From the NCBI RefSeq assembly GCF_012184415.1, contig NZ_VTOX01000012.1, positions 95,307-159,306 on the forward strand: a stretch of DNA of 64,000 nucleotides, read 5' to 3'. A program made the position numbers and the translations under genes. This DNA comes from Ramlibacter lithotrophicus. Its GTDB lineage: Bacteria > Pseudomonadota > Gammaproteobacteria > Burkholderiales > Burkholderiaceae_C. Shown here piece after piece: positions 47,381 through 56,240 of the stretch. How positions within the stretch are numbered: the first letter of the stretch is position 1; every line of letters begins with the position of its first letter. The notes below the pieces were generated by a model. The model did not search any database, was not told the DNA's origin, and worked only from the letters and a program-made list of their open reading frames with translations.

Positions 47381-48626
47381 AGCGCAGCGCCTCCGCCGGA
47401 TTGACGCGGCTCGCGCGCCAGCTCGGGTAGATCGTCGCGACGAAGGCCAGGCCCAGCGAGATCAGCGCGATCGGCACGATGTCGTCGCTGCGCGGGTCGG
47501 ACGGCATCTTGCTGATCAGGTAGATGTCCTTGGGCAGGAAGCTGGCATTGAGCGCCTGCTCCAGCGCCGGGACGATCACGTCGATGTTCATGGCGATCCC
47601 CAGGCCGAGCAGCAGCCCGCCCAGCGTGCCGATCACGCCCACGGTGGCGCCCTGCACGACGAAGATGCCCATGATGCTAGACGGGCTCGCGCCCAGCGTG
47701 CGCAGGATCGCGATGTCGGCCCGCTTGTCGGTGACGGTCATCACCAGCGTGCTCACCAGGTTGAAGGCGGCGACGGCCACGATCAGCGTCAGGATGATGA
47801 ACATCATGCGCTTCTCCACCTGCACCGCGGCGAACCAGGTGCGGTTCTGGCGCGTCCAGTCGCGGATCAGGAATTCGCCGGTCAGCGTGCGTCCCAGTTC
47901 CGCCGCCACCTCGCGCGCCTGGTTCAGGTCCCTGAGCTTCAGCCGGATGCCGGTCGGCCCTTCCAGCCGGAAGATGCGCTGCGCGTCCTCCTGGTGCAGC
48001 AGCACCAGCCCGCTGTCGTATTCGAAATGGCCCGAGTCGAACGTGCCCACGACCTTCATCTGCTTCAGGCGCGGCACCACGCCGGCCGGCGTCACCTGCC
48101 CGCTCGGTGCGATCAGCGTCAGCGGGTCGCCCTCGCGCACGCCCAGTTGCCGCGCCAGTTCGGCACCCAGCACCACGCCGAACTCACCCGGGACCAGCCG
48201 CTCGAGCACCGGCCGCATGCCGGCCGCCAGGTCGGTCACCTCGTGCTCGTGCGCCGGATCGATGCCGCGCACGATCGCGCCGCGCATGTCCTCGCCGCGC
48301 GCCACCAGCGCCTGCGCCGAAACGAACGGCGCCGCGCCGACCACCTGCGGGTGGCGCCGCGCTTCGGTCATCGTCCGCTGCAGGTCCTCCAGCACCCCGC
48401 CGCCCGGGCCGAAGATCTCGATGTGCGACACCACGCCCAGCATGCGGTCGCGCACCTCTTTCTGGAAGCCGTTCATCACCGACAGCACGATGATCAGGGC
48501 GGCCACGCCCAGGGCGATCCCCAGCATGGACACCCCGGAAATGAAGGAGATGAAGCCGTTGCGCCGGGTGGCGCGGCCGGCGCGCGTGTAGCGCCAGCCC
48601 AGAACGAGCTCGTAAGGGATCTGCAT
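47373..48626 (-). CDS. lolC: lipoprotein-releasing ABC transporter permease LolC/E type
   Basis: A 417-residue inner-membrane permease. One N-terminal membrane helix (about 26-50, [24 protein letters not shown]), a large periplasmic domain (about 60-270) and three C-terminal helices (FtsX-type block) are seen. The start [18 protein letters not shown] is the family N-terminus. Only one permease gene accompanies lolD here, so the complex may use two copies of it, or a second permease lies elsewhere. It is divergent from the gene at 48668 with 41 bp between starts. Confidence 0.93.
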   Translation of the reverse strand: MQIPYELVLGWRYTRAGRATRRNGFISFISGVSMLGIALGVAALIIVLSVMNGFQKEVRDRMLGVVSHIEIFGPGGGVLEDLQRTMTEARRHPQVVGAAPFVSAQALVARGEDMRGAIVRGIDPAHEHEVTDLAAGMRPVLERLVPGEFGVVLGAELARQLGVREGDPLTLIAPSGQVTPAGVVPRLKQMKVVGTFDSGHFEYDSGLVLLHQEDAQRIFRLEGPTGIRLKLRDLNQAREVAAELGRTLTGEFLIRDWTRQNRTWFAAVQVEKRMMFIILTLIVAVAAFNLVSTLVMTVTDKRADIAILRTLGASPSSIMGIFVVQGATVGVIGTLGGLLLGLGIAMNIDVIVPALEQALNASFLPKDIYLISKMPSDPRSDDIVPIALISLGLAFVATIYPSWRASRVNPAEALRYE

Positions 48627-48667
48627 ATTCGGTGGCCGCGATTGTGGCATCCCCGACAATACGGGCA

Positions 48668-49618
48668 ATGTCGGACAGCGCCCACTTGTTGATACCTTTC
48701 GCCTCATCGCGGGAACCCGGATGCCGTGAGGCGCTAAGCGGTTTGTCCCTGCCCCGCCTCGAACAACTGCTCGCGCGGCTTGTCCCCGGCGAATCCGACT
48801 CCGAGACCGAAACCTCCCTCTCGCTGCCGCACGAGCGCGTGCTGGCGCGCGCCTGCGGGCTCGCGCCGGCCGACGGCCGCATTGCGTGGGCCGCGTGGCA
48901 AGTGAAGCAGGGGGGCGGCGATCCGGGCGGCGCGGCCTGGGCACGGATCACGCCTTGCCACTGGCGCGTCGGCAGCGACCATGTCGCCATGGACGATCCG
49001 GCGGGACTGGCGCTGGACGAACCAGAGTCCCGCGCGCTGCTGGCGGCCGTGCGGCCGTTCTTCGAGGAGGACGGCATCGCGCTGGACTACTCCGCGCCGA
49101 CCCTGTGGCTCGCGCGCGGCGAGATCTTCCGCGACTTCCCGGCGGCCTCCCTGGATCGCGTGATCGGCCGCAAGGTGGACGACTGGCTGCCGCGCGTGGC
49201 CGGGGCCGGTCCGGTGCGGCGGCTGCAGCAGGAAGTGCAGATGCTGCTCTATACCAGCGAAGCCAACGACCAGCGCCAGCAGCGCGGGCTGCCACCGGTC
49301 AACTCCTTCTGGGTGAGCGGCACCGGCGCCTTGCCTGCGGGCGCGACCGCGCTTCCGCAGTCACTGACGGTGGCCGACGCATTGCGCGGCCCGGCACTGG
49401 CGGGCGACTGGGCCGCGTGGGCGGCGGCGTGGCGCGAGATCGACGCGCGCGAGGGCGCGGCCCTGCTGCAGTCGCTCTCCTCCGGCCGACCCGTGACGCT
49501 CACGCTGGCCGGCGAACGCAGCGCGCGGTCGTGGACCAGTGCCGGCGGCGGCTGGCTGCGCCGCCTCGGCGGAATGTTCGGCGGCGCGCGCGCCGCCGTC
49601 GAACTGGAGGCCCTGTGA
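48668..49618 (+). CDS. conserved hypothetical protein (often labelled cofactor-independent phosphoglycerate mutase-like)
   Basis: A 316-residue cytosolic protein found before recJ in many Burkholderiales (recollection). Conserved-looking blocks are ITPCHWRVGSDHVAMDDP (around 95-115) and LLYTSEANDQRQQRGLPPVNSFWVSGTG (around 190-220, in two parts). Some databases call such proteins phosphoglycerate-mutase-like, but no phosphatase metal motifs (such as DGxG with Ser) were seen. Its last codon overlaps the recJ start (GTGA), so the two are translationally coupled. Function unknown. Confidence 0.8.
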   Translation: MSDSAHLLIPFASSREPGCREALSGLSLPRLEQLLARLVPGESDSETETSLSLPHERVLARACGLAPADGRIAWAAWQVKQGGGDPGGAAWARITPCHWRVGSDHVAMDDPAGLALDEPESRALLAAVRPFFEEDGIALDYSAPTLWLARGEIFRDFPAASLDRVIGRKVDDWLPRVAGAGPVRRLQQEVQMLLYTSEANDQRQQRGLPPVNSFWVSGTGALPAGATALPQSLTVADALRGPALAGDWAAWAAAWREIDAREGAALLQSLSSGRPVTLTLAGERSARSWTSAGGGWLRRLGGMFGGARAAVELEAL

Positions 49619-51324
49619 AGATCGTCGTGCGCGACATCCCGCCGCGGGCGGCCTGGGCCCTGGAGCAAGGCGGCGTGCATCCGTTGCTGGCGCGCCTGTT
49701 CGCCGCGCGCGGCGTGGTGGGGATGGACGAACTCGACGACGGCCTGGCGCGCCTGTTGCCGCCGGACGGCATGAAAGGCCTGGGCCAAGCCGCCGTGCTG
49801 CTGGCGGACTGCATCGCCGCCGGGCAGCGGCTGTGCATCGTCGCCGACTACGACTGCGACGGCGCCACGGCCTGCGCGGTGGGCGTGCGCGGCCTGCGCC
49901 TGCTCGGCGCAGCGCACGTCGACTACCTGGTGCCGGACCGTGTCGCCGACGGCTACGGCCTGACGCCGGCGATCGCCCAGCGGGTGAAGGAGCGCGGCGC
50001 TGACGTCCTGGTCACCGTAGACAACGGCATCGCGAGCGTCGAAGGGGTGGCGGCCGCCAACGCCCTGGGCCTGAAGGTGCTGGTGACCGACCATCACCTG
50101 CCCGGTCCGCAGTTGCCCGACGCCGCCGTGATCGTCAATCCCAACCAGCCGGGCTGCACCTTCGACAGCAAGTCGATCGCCGGCGTCGGCGTGATGTTCT
50201 ACGTCCTGCTCGCCCTGCGTTCGGAGCTGCGCCGGCGCGGCGTCTTCACGCCGCAGGACCAGCCGAAGCTGGACGCGCTGCTGCCGCTGGTGGCGCTCGG
50301 CACCGTGGCCGACGTGGTGCGGCTCTGTCCCAACAACCGGCGCCTGGTCGCGCAGGGGCTCAGGCGCATCCGGGCCGGCGCGCTGCCCTGCGGCCTGTCC
50401 AGTCTCTTCGCCGTCGCCGGGCGCGAGCCGCGCGCGGCCACGACCTTCGATTTCGGCTTCGCCCTGGGGCCGCGCATCAACGCGGCGGGACGGTTGTCGG
50501 ACATGACGCTGGGCATCGAATGCCTGCTGACCGACGACGCGACGCGGGCCGACGAACTCGCGCGGGCGCTGGACGCGATCAACCGCGAGCGGCGCGACAT
50601 CGAAAGCGGCATGCGCGAGCAGGCGATGGAGATCGTCGACGGCCTGTTCGAACCGGGGGAGGAGCCGCCGCCGGCGGTGTGCGTGTTCGATCCCGACTTC
50701 CACGAAGGCGTGGTGGGCATCGTCGCCTCGCGCGTCAGGGAGCGGCTGCACCGGCCGGTGTTCGTGTTCGCGGCCAGCCAGGCGCCGGGGCGCGAGCACG
50801 AGCTGAAAGGCTCAGGCCGTTCGATCCCCGGCTTTCACCTGCGCGACGCGCTGGACCTGGTGGCCAAGCGCCATCCGGGCGTGCTGGTGCGCTTTGGCGG
50901 CCACGCGATGGCGGCCGGCTGCACCATTGCCGAGGAACACCTGGACGTCTTCGAGGAAGCGCTGGCCCGCGTCGCGCAGGAGTGGCTGGACGCAGCCACG
51001 CTGTCGCGCCGCCTCGACACCGACGGCCCGCTGGCGCCCGAGTACCGCCGGCCCGACCTGGTGGACACGCTGCACCACGCGGTCTGGGGCCAGGGCTTCG
51101 CGCCGCCGGTGTTCAGTGAGGTGGTGGAGATCGTTTCGCAGCGGCTGGTCGCCGACAAGCACCTGCAGCTCAAGCTCAAGCACCAGGGCCAGCCCGTGGA
51201 CGGCATCTGGTTCGGCCGCACCGAGCCGCTGCCGGCGCGGGTCAGGCTCGCCTTCCGGCTCGACGCCGACGAATGGCAGGGCGTGCGCCGGGTGCGCTTC
51301 CTGGTGGAAGGCGCGGAGTTCTGA
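49615..51324 (+). CDS. recJ: single-stranded-DNA-specific exonuclease RecJ
   Basis: A 569-residue 5'-3' exonuclease of the DHH family used in recombination and mismatch repair. Motif I is CIVADYDCDGATA (metal Asp at 78, 80, 82), followed by VDNG (135-138), TDHH (158-161) and the DHHA1 block GGHAMAAGC. Length is normal. The start is GTG at 49615, which overlaps the upstream stop and has GGAGG just before it. A start further downstream would lose the first strand. Confidence 0.96.
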   Translation: MKIVVRDIPPRAAWALEQGGVHPLLARLFAARGVVGMDELDDGLARLLPPDGMKGLGQAAVLLADCIAAGQRLCIVADYDCDGATACAVGVRGLRLLGAAHVDYLVPDRVADGYGLTPAIAQRVKERGADVLVTVDNGIASVEGVAAANALGLKVLVTDHHLPGPQLPDAAVIVNPNQPGCTFDSKSIAGVGVMFYVLLALRSELRRRGVFTPQDQPKLDALLPLVALGTVADVVRLCPNNRRLVAQGLRRIRAGALPCGLSSLFAVAGREPRAATTFDFGFALGPRINAAGRLSDMTLGIECLLTDDATRADELARALDAINRERRDIESGMREQAMEIVDGLFEPGEEPPPAVCVFDPDFHEGVVGIVASRVRERLHRPVFVFAASQAPGREHELKGSGRSIPGFHLRDALDLVAKRHPGVLVRFGGHAMAAGCTIAEEHLDVFEEALARVAQEWLDAATLSRRLDTDGPLAPEYRRPDLVDTLHHAVWGQGFAPPVFSEVVEIVSQRLVADKHLQLKLKHQGQPVDGIWFGRTEPLPARVRLAFRLDADEWQGVRRVRFLVEGAEF

Positions 51325-51636
51325 TCAGGCGCGCAGGCCGGCCGGGACGGGGGCCCGCTCGTCGTCGAAATAGGCAAAGAGGCGGGCGGCGGCCGCGCGC
51401 AGTTCGCGGTCGCCCAGCGTGTGCGCGCGGGCCAGTTGCCACATCGCGTATTCGCGGTCGCCCAGCATCATGGAGGTGTTGATGCAGCGCCCGTGCCCGG
51501 CCATCAGCAGCGCGAACGCGGCCAGCAGTTCCGTCGGGCAGTAGCGCGTGCCGCCGTACACGTCGAAGTCGTCCGACGCATCCAGCGACGGCTGGCTGGC
51601 TTCACGCGGCAGGCGGGTGTCGACGATGTGATGCAT
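51325..51636 (-). CDS. hypothetical protein
   Basis: A 103-residue protein, mostly helical, with a tract containing TELLAAFALLMAGHGRCINTS in two parts and LARAHTLGDRELRAAAARLFAYFDDE. No signal peptide or membrane helix. No family recognised. Its stop abuts the recJ stop (convergent, no gap). GGGAG stands upstream of the ATG. G+C at third positions is like the neighbours. A small adaptor or stress protein is possible but unsupported. Confidence 0.65.
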   Translation of the reverse strand: MHHIVDTRLPREASQPSLDASDDFDVYGGTRYCPTELLAAFALLMAGHGRCINTSMMLGDREYAMWQLARAHTLGDRELRAAAARLFAYFDDERAPVPAGLRA

Positions 51637-51826
51637 GGCGCTCCCCTTTTCATCGGACGTGCATTCATGCTAGGCAGCGGCTCGCGCCCCGGCAGTCGGC
51701 CCGCATGCCCGCCTGCTGTCGGACGCCGTCCCGCTGAGCCATCGGCGGGCGCCGCGTGGCGAGGGTCGAAATCCGGACCTCCGCGCGGAACACGCAAAGG
51801 ACGCGCACACGGGACGTCCGGTGTCC

Positions 51827-52141
51827 TTACTGGTACACGTAATTGACCGGAACGACGCCCGGCGCCGCGTTCGCCCGTGCGCCGGCCAGCGCCCGCCCGT
51901 CGAGCGGCGCGACGCGCTGCGCGCAGCTGGTCAGGGTGGCATGCGGCACGTAGCGCAGGCAATCGGCCAGTGCGAGGCGCTCGACCTGCATCGCCGCGTT
52001 GCGGACCTCGGCCTTGCGCACCTGCTGGCTGCACAGCATCCAGAACGCCACGAGCTGACCCAGCACCAGCACGGTGGCACCGAGCCAGAATGCCTGGTCG
52101 CGGGGCAGGACGGCGGGTTGGGGGGTCGGACGGGACGGCAT
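51827..52141 (-). CDS. hypothetical single-pass membrane protein
   Basis: A 104-residue protein with one hydrophobic segment (about 18-36, FWLGATVLVLGQLVAFWML) and then a soluble tail with two Cys (residues about 61 and 73). AAGGAG lies six bases before the ATG. The 190 bp between its stop and the next gene's start on the same strand (51637-51826) shows nothing definite. It is divergent from the reductase gene at 52257. Function unknown. Confidence 0.65.
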   Translation of the reverse strand: MPSRPTPQPAVLPRDQAFWLGATVLVLGQLVAFWMLCSQQVRKAEVRNAAMQVERLALADCLRYVPHATLTSCAQRVAPLDGRALAGARANAAPGVVPVNYVYQ

Positions 52142-52256
52142 CGAAGCTCCTTGGAGGTTGCAGCGATCCTAGAAATCGGCGCCACGGTGGCGTTACCGTC
52201 TTTGGCCTGAGCTGCTGTAGGACAAAATCCCAGCACGAACCAAAGGAGCGCGCCAC

Positions 52257-53162
52257 ATGAACAACCTGCTCGACGCCAGCCAGACCGCGGCGCGCCTTCC
52301 GTACGGAGAGCTCGCGCGGCAGGTGCGCGCCCTGTTCGCGGATGAGGCGGTGCAGGTGCCCGAGCGGCTGGTGCAGCCCCTGCCCGGCGGCGGCAGCCTC
52401 TTCGTGATGCCGGCGTTCGACGCGCGCATCGCCATCACCAAGCTGATCACGTTCACGCCGGCCAACGCCGGCACGGCGCGGCCGGCGATCCAGGGCGACG
52501 TGGTCGTCTTCGACGTCGCCACCGGCGAACGCCTGCTGGTGCTGGACGGCCCGACGGTGACGGCGCGGCGCACGGCCGCCGTCTCGCTGCTGGCCGCGCA
52601 GCAGCTTGCGGCGGTGCCGCAAGGGCCGCTGCTGATCGTCGGGGCCGGCGCCCAGGGACGCGCGCACCTGGAGGCGTTTGCCGAGGGCCTGCCCCTGCAG
52701 CGGGTGTTCGTCGCGTCGCGGCGGGTGGGCAGCGCGCTGTCGCTGGTCGCGCACGCCAAGGATCTCGGGCTCGACGCCACCGTGGTCCACGACCCCAACG
52801 CGGTGCTGCCCGAATGTCCGCTGGTGGTGACCTGCACGCCGGCCGACGGCGTGGTGCTCAAGTCACGGCCGCGCGACGACGTCTTCATCGCCGCCGTCGG
52901 CTCCTTCACGCCGCGGATGATCGAGCTCGGCCCCGACCTGTGCCGGCATTGCGCGGCGCACGGCCAGGTCGTCGTCGACACGCCCGAAGCGCAGCACGAG
53001 GCCGGCGACCTGCTGCAGGCCGGCCTGGAGCCGGCCGGCTTTCCGACGCTGCGGCAGATCGTGCTGGGCGAGCAGGCAGCGCGCGGGGGGCCCGTGCTGT
53101 TCAAGAGCTGCGGCTGGGCCGGCTGGGACCTGGCGGCGGCGCGGACGGCGGTGCGGCGCTGA
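52257..53162 (+). CDS. delta(1)-pyrroline-2-carboxylate reductase family protein (ornithine cyclodeaminase/mu-crystallin fold)
   Basis: A 301-residue NAD(P)-dependent enzyme of the PF02423 family. The Rossmann loop LIVGAGAQGRAHLEAF and the block VTARRTAAVSLLAAQQL fit. Relatives reduce pyrroline- or piperideine-2-carboxylate in hydroxyproline or lysine breakdown; true ornithine cyclodeaminases share the fold. The choice between these is not decided by what can be seen here. AAGGAGCGCGCC gives a good ribosome site. It converges with the two-component regulator gene, with only 12 bp between stops. Confidence 0.88.
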   Translation: MNNLLDASQTAARLPYGELARQVRALFADEAVQVPERLVQPLPGGGSLFVMPAFDARIAITKLITFTPANAGTARPAIQGDVVVFDVATGERLLVLDGPTVTARRTAAVSLLAAQQLAAVPQGPLLIVGAGAQGRAHLEAFAEGLPLQRVFVASRRVGSALSLVAHAKDLGLDATVVHDPNAVLPECPLVVTCTPADGVVLKSRPRDDVFIAAVGSFTPRMIELGPDLCRHCAAHGQVVVDTPEAQHEAGDLLQAGLEPAGFPTLRQIVLGEQAARGGPVLFKSCGWAGWDLAAARTAVRR

Positions 53163-53174
53163 CGCCGGTCCGCC

Positions 53175-53822
53175 TCAGGGCACGATGAGGCCCTTGCGCA
53201 CCGCGTAGAGGGTCAGACCGGCGACGCCCTTGATGTTCAGGCGCTCCATGATCCTCGCCCGGTGGACGTCCACGGTCTTGACGCTCAAGCCGAGCTCGAA
53301 GGCGATTTCCTTGGCGGCCCGGCCACTGGCAAGCAGCTTCAGCACCTCGAGCTGGCGCTCGGTCAATTCGTCGGCGGGCGTCGGGTCCGACGGCTGCAGC
53401 AGCCGCTGCGCGATCCCGGGACTGAAGTAGCTGCCCCTGGTCATCACGCTGCGGATCGCCTGTTCCAGTTCGAATTGCGGCCCGCCCTTCAGGAGATAGC
53501 CGCACGCGCCACCCTCGATGGCGCGCCGGATGGTTTCGCAGGCGTCGGTCATCGAGAGCACCAGCACCGGGATCGCGGGATGGCGGCGGTGGATCTCGCC
53601 CAGGGCCGCCATGCCGTCCATGCCGGGCATCGACAGGTCGGTGATCACCAGGTCGGGACGGAGGCTGTCGACCAGGCTCACCAGTTCAGCGCCCTCGCCC
53701 GCTTCCGCGATCACCTCGACACCCGCGATCGACGACAGCAGCGCGTTCAAGCCCCGGCGCACGAGGTGGTGGTCGTCGGCCAGCACGAGCCGCACCAGCG
53801 GGGTGGAAAGATCGCGCTTCAT
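53175..53822 (-). CDS. NarL/FixJ-type response regulator
   Basis: A 215-residue DNA-binding regulator. The receiver domain is intact: acidic pair in LADDHH, D62 in VITDLSMPG, S in VLSMTD and K in YLLKGG. The C-terminal LuxR-type helix-turn-helix (about 150-210) shows LTERQLEVLKLLASG and KTVDVHRARIMERL. The start overlaps the kinase stop by 4 bp, so it is co-translated with it. It is the output of the second signalling module. Targets unknown. Confidence 0.94.
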   Translation of the reverse strand: MKRDLSTPLVRLVLADDHHLVRRGLNALLSSIAGVEVIAEAGEGAELVSLVDSLRPDLVITDLSMPGMDGMAALGEIHRRHPAIPVLVLSMTDACETIRRAIEGGACGYLLKGGPQFELEQAIRSVMTRGSYFSPGIAQRLLQPSDPTPADELTERQLEVLKLLASGRAAKEIAFELGLSVKTVDVHRARIMERLNIKGVAGLTLYAVRKGLIVP

Positions 53823-55039
53823 CGTAGCGTCCCCCCGGCGGCCCGGTCGGCGGCGCAGGCCGTGCTCCACGCCGGCTGGCAGAGCGGCACGCTGAAGCTG
53901 AAGCTGGTCCAGCCGCCCGCCACCGAGTCCGCCGCCACGTCCCCGCCCTGCCGGGTGACCAGGCGCTGGACGACCGCCAGCCCGACACCGGAGCCGGGGA
54001 ATTCGGCCTGGGGATGCAGCCGCTGGAACAGCCGGAACAGCTTGTCGCGATAGCCCATGTCGAACCCGATCCCGTTGTCACGCACCACGATCTGCGCCAG
54101 CTCGCCGGCGGTGTGCGCCTGGATCTCCACGCGCGCGTCGGCGCGGCAAGCCGAGAACTTGATGGCGTTGCCGACCAGGTTCTCCATGATCTCGCGCATC
54201 ATGGTCCGGTCTGCACGAACCCGCGGCAGCGGCTCCACGCTGAACCGGGTGTCCGTGCCGGCGCCGAGTTCGGCGATGACGTCATCGGCGATGTCCGCGA
54301 GGTCCACCGGCTGGATGCACATCGGCGCATGGGCCGCACCGCAATACCGCAGGACGTCGTCGACGGTGTCGCGCAGGCGCCGGGAGGCCGTGACGATGCG
54401 GTCCAGCCGGTCGCGGCCCTTTTCCGACAGGCTCGCCTGCTCCGGCAGCAGCGACGAAGCGAACGCCGAAAGCGTCGCGAGCGGCGCGCGCAGGTCGTGC
54501 GAGACGCTGTAGCCGATCGCGGCGAGGTCGCTGTTGGCCGCGTCCAGCGACGCTTCCAGCCCGGCCCCGCGCGCGGCCTCCCGCTGCAGGGCGCATTCCC
54601 GCTCGCGCAGGTCCTCGCGCAGCCGCTGCAGGTCCAGGTGCAGCCGGACGCGCGCTTTCAGCACCTCGGCGCCCACCGGCTGGACAATGAAGTCCGCCAG
54701 GCAGCCCACGAACCGGCACAGCCGGTCGAACGTCGCCTGCGTTCCGGTGAAGACGACGGGGACGTCCCGCGTCCGGGAGTCGCCGTGCAGCGCTTCGAGC
54801 ACCGCCAGCGCCGCCATGTCCGGCAGGTCCTCGTCCAGCACCACCAGGTGCGGGCGCGGCTCCTGCGCGGCCAGGGCGATGGCCCGCCCGCCCGATCGCG
54901 CCCCCAGCACGATGTGCTGCGCTCCCAGTGCCTCGCGCGCGGCGTCCACGGCCTGCGGCGAGCGTGCCACCACCAGCACCACCGGCCGCGGGCGCGGGCG
55001 CTGGCGCTGGCTGCTCACATGATCCACGATCCGCTCCAT
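53819..55039 (-). CDS. sensor histidine kinase with degenerate N-terminal receiver
   Basis: A 406-residue soluble kinase. Residues about 18-135 form a receiver fold that keeps D69 (VVLDEDLPD) but has lost the acidic pair (VLVVARSPQ) and the conserved Lys (Gln in FIVQPVG). It is therefore unlikely to be phosphorylated normally. Then come a coiled coil (136-175), the HisKA site YSVSHDLRAPL (H181), N-box ENLVGNAIKF, G1 VRDNGIGFD and G2 GSGVGLAVVQ. No membrane segment. It lies between a stand-alone degenerate receiver and a NarL-type regulator, which suggests regulation by protein contact rather than a direct signal. Confidence 0.92.
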   Translation of the reverse strand: MERIVDHVSSQRQRPRPRPVVLVVARSPQAVDAAREALGAQHIVLGARSGGRAIALAAQEPRPHLVVLDEDLPDMAALAVLEALHGDSRTRDVPVVFTGTQATFDRLCRFVGCLADFIVQPVGAEVLKARVRLHLDLQRLREDLRERECALQREAARGAGLEASLDAANSDLAAIGYSVSHDLRAPLATLSAFASSLLPEQASLSEKGRDRLDRIVTASRRLRDTVDDVLRYCGAAHAPMCIQPVDLADIADDVIAELGAGTDTRFSVEPLPRVRADRTMMREIMENLVGNAIKFSACRADARVEIQAHTAGELAQIVVRDNGIGFDMGYRDKLFRLFQRLHPQAEFPGSGVGLAVVQRLVTRQGGDVAADSVAGGWTSFSFSVPLCQPAWSTACAADRAAGGTLR

Positions 55040-55040
55040 C

Positions 55041-55418
55041 TCATCCCTGCTTCTTTCCGACGCACTGCAGCGCCATCAAACGCACGATCCGCCCCAGGTC
55101 CTGGAGGTCGCCGGACTTGTCCATGAAGACGTCCGCGCCGGCGGCCAGGCAGGCCGCGCGGTACTCGGCGTAGATGCGCATGGCGATGGCGGCGAGCGGA
55201 ACGCCCGGCAGCGCCGCGCGCGCCTGCCGCAGCAGGCTCAGTCCCGCGTGCCCCGGTGCGCCGAGGTCGACGATGGCTGCGTCGAACCGCTGCTCGCCGG
55301 CCAGCTGCCGCGCCTCGTCGGCGTCGCGCGCAAGCACCAGGTCCACCGCCGCCCCGGCCATCACGAGCGGCAGGTTCTTTCGCAGTGCCGCATCGGCGGC
55401 GACCAACAACGCCTTCAT
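55041..55418 (-). CDS. stand-alone degenerate receiver-domain protein
   Basis: A 125-residue CheY-like protein. D51 (AAIVDLGAPG) and Lys (FMDKSGD) remain. The acidic pair is replaced (LLVAADAAL) and the conserved Ser/Thr site reads Ala (LAAIAMR). A GGAGGGG stands before the ATG at 55418; a GTG one codon earlier is also in frame. One base separates its stop from the kinase gene's start codon. The 186 bp upstream, up to the LuxR-type gene stop, are G+C rich and show no clear promoter. Probably a pseudo-receiver that binds the kinase. Confidence 0.85.
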   Translation of the reverse strand: MKALLVAADAALRKNLPLVMAGAAVDLVLARDADEARQLAGEQRFDAAIVDLGAPGHAGLSLLRQARAALPGVPLAAIAMRIYAEYRAACLAAGADVFMDKSGDLQDLGRIVRLMALQCVGKKQG

Positions 55419-55604
55419 CACCCCTCCAGTCGATCGCGCACGGATCGCGATCGGATGGCGTGATCGTGCGGCAGGCGGGGCGCCGGGGATGCCGCGCGGG
55501 CGGTGTTTGTGGTGTAGTGGCGGCCGTGTTCGCCTTGCCGCTGTTTGCCCTACACGGGCTGCCGGGAACGGCGCGGCGGCGCGGCGGCGCGGCGGGCGGC
55601 GCCT

Positions 55605-56240
55605 TCAGTCCACCAGCCGGTTGGTGATGGCGTAGTGCATCAGTTCCGCGTTGCTGTGCAGCCCGAGCTTCTGCAGCAGCCGCGCCCGGTACGAGCTGAC
55701 GGTGTTGGAACTCAGGAACAGGGTGGTCGCGATCTCGCCGACGGTGCGCCCCGAGGCGATACCGCGCAACACCTCGAATTCGCGCTCCGACAGGCGTTCG
55801 TGCGCCGGCCGCACGGCGCCGCCGCCCTGCACCTCCTCGGCCAGCCGGTCGGCCAGCGTTTCGCTGATGTAGCGGCCCCCCTGGGCGATGCGGCGCACGG
55901 CCCGCACCAGGTCCTCGGGCGCGCTGTCCTTGGTGAGATAGCCGGACGCGCCCGACCGCAGCGCCCGCAGGGCGAACTGGTCTTCCGGATGCATGGTCAC
56001 CATCAGGACCCGCAGGCCCTCGTGGCGCGCACGCAGCTGCGGCAGGACGTCCAGTCCCGCCCGGCCCGGCATGGTGATGTCCAGCACCAGCACGTCGCAC
56101 GGCTGGCGCGCCAGTCCATCCAGCAACTCGCGGGTGTCGCCGGCCTCGGCGACCACCTGCATGTCGGGTTCGGCCTCGAACAGTTCCCGCAATCCTCGCC
56201 GCACGATGGCGTGGTCGTCACAGATGATGATGCGGATCAC
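55605..56240 (-). CDS. LuxR/NarL-type response regulator
   Basis: A 211-residue regulator. The receiver has IIICDDH, D54 in VLVLDITMPG, T in MVTMHP and K in LTKDSA, all intact. The LuxR helix-turn-helix is at about 145-205 (LSEREFEVLRGIASG, then SNTVSSYRARLLQKL). The start is GTG at 56240 with GGAGG six bases upstream. It overlaps the kinase stop as GTGA. It resembles UvrY/NarL-type regulators. It is the output of the first module. Confidence 0.93.
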   Translation of the reverse strand: MIRIIICDDHAIVRRGLRELFEAEPDMQVVAEAGDTRELLDGLARQPCDVLVLDITMPGRAGLDVLPQLRARHEGLRVLMVTMHPEDQFALRALRSGASGYLTKDSAPEDLVRAVRRIAQGGRYISETLADRLAEEVQGGGAVRPAHERLSEREFEVLRGIASGRTVGEIATTLFLSSNTVSSYRARLLQKLGLHSNAELMHYAITNRLVD

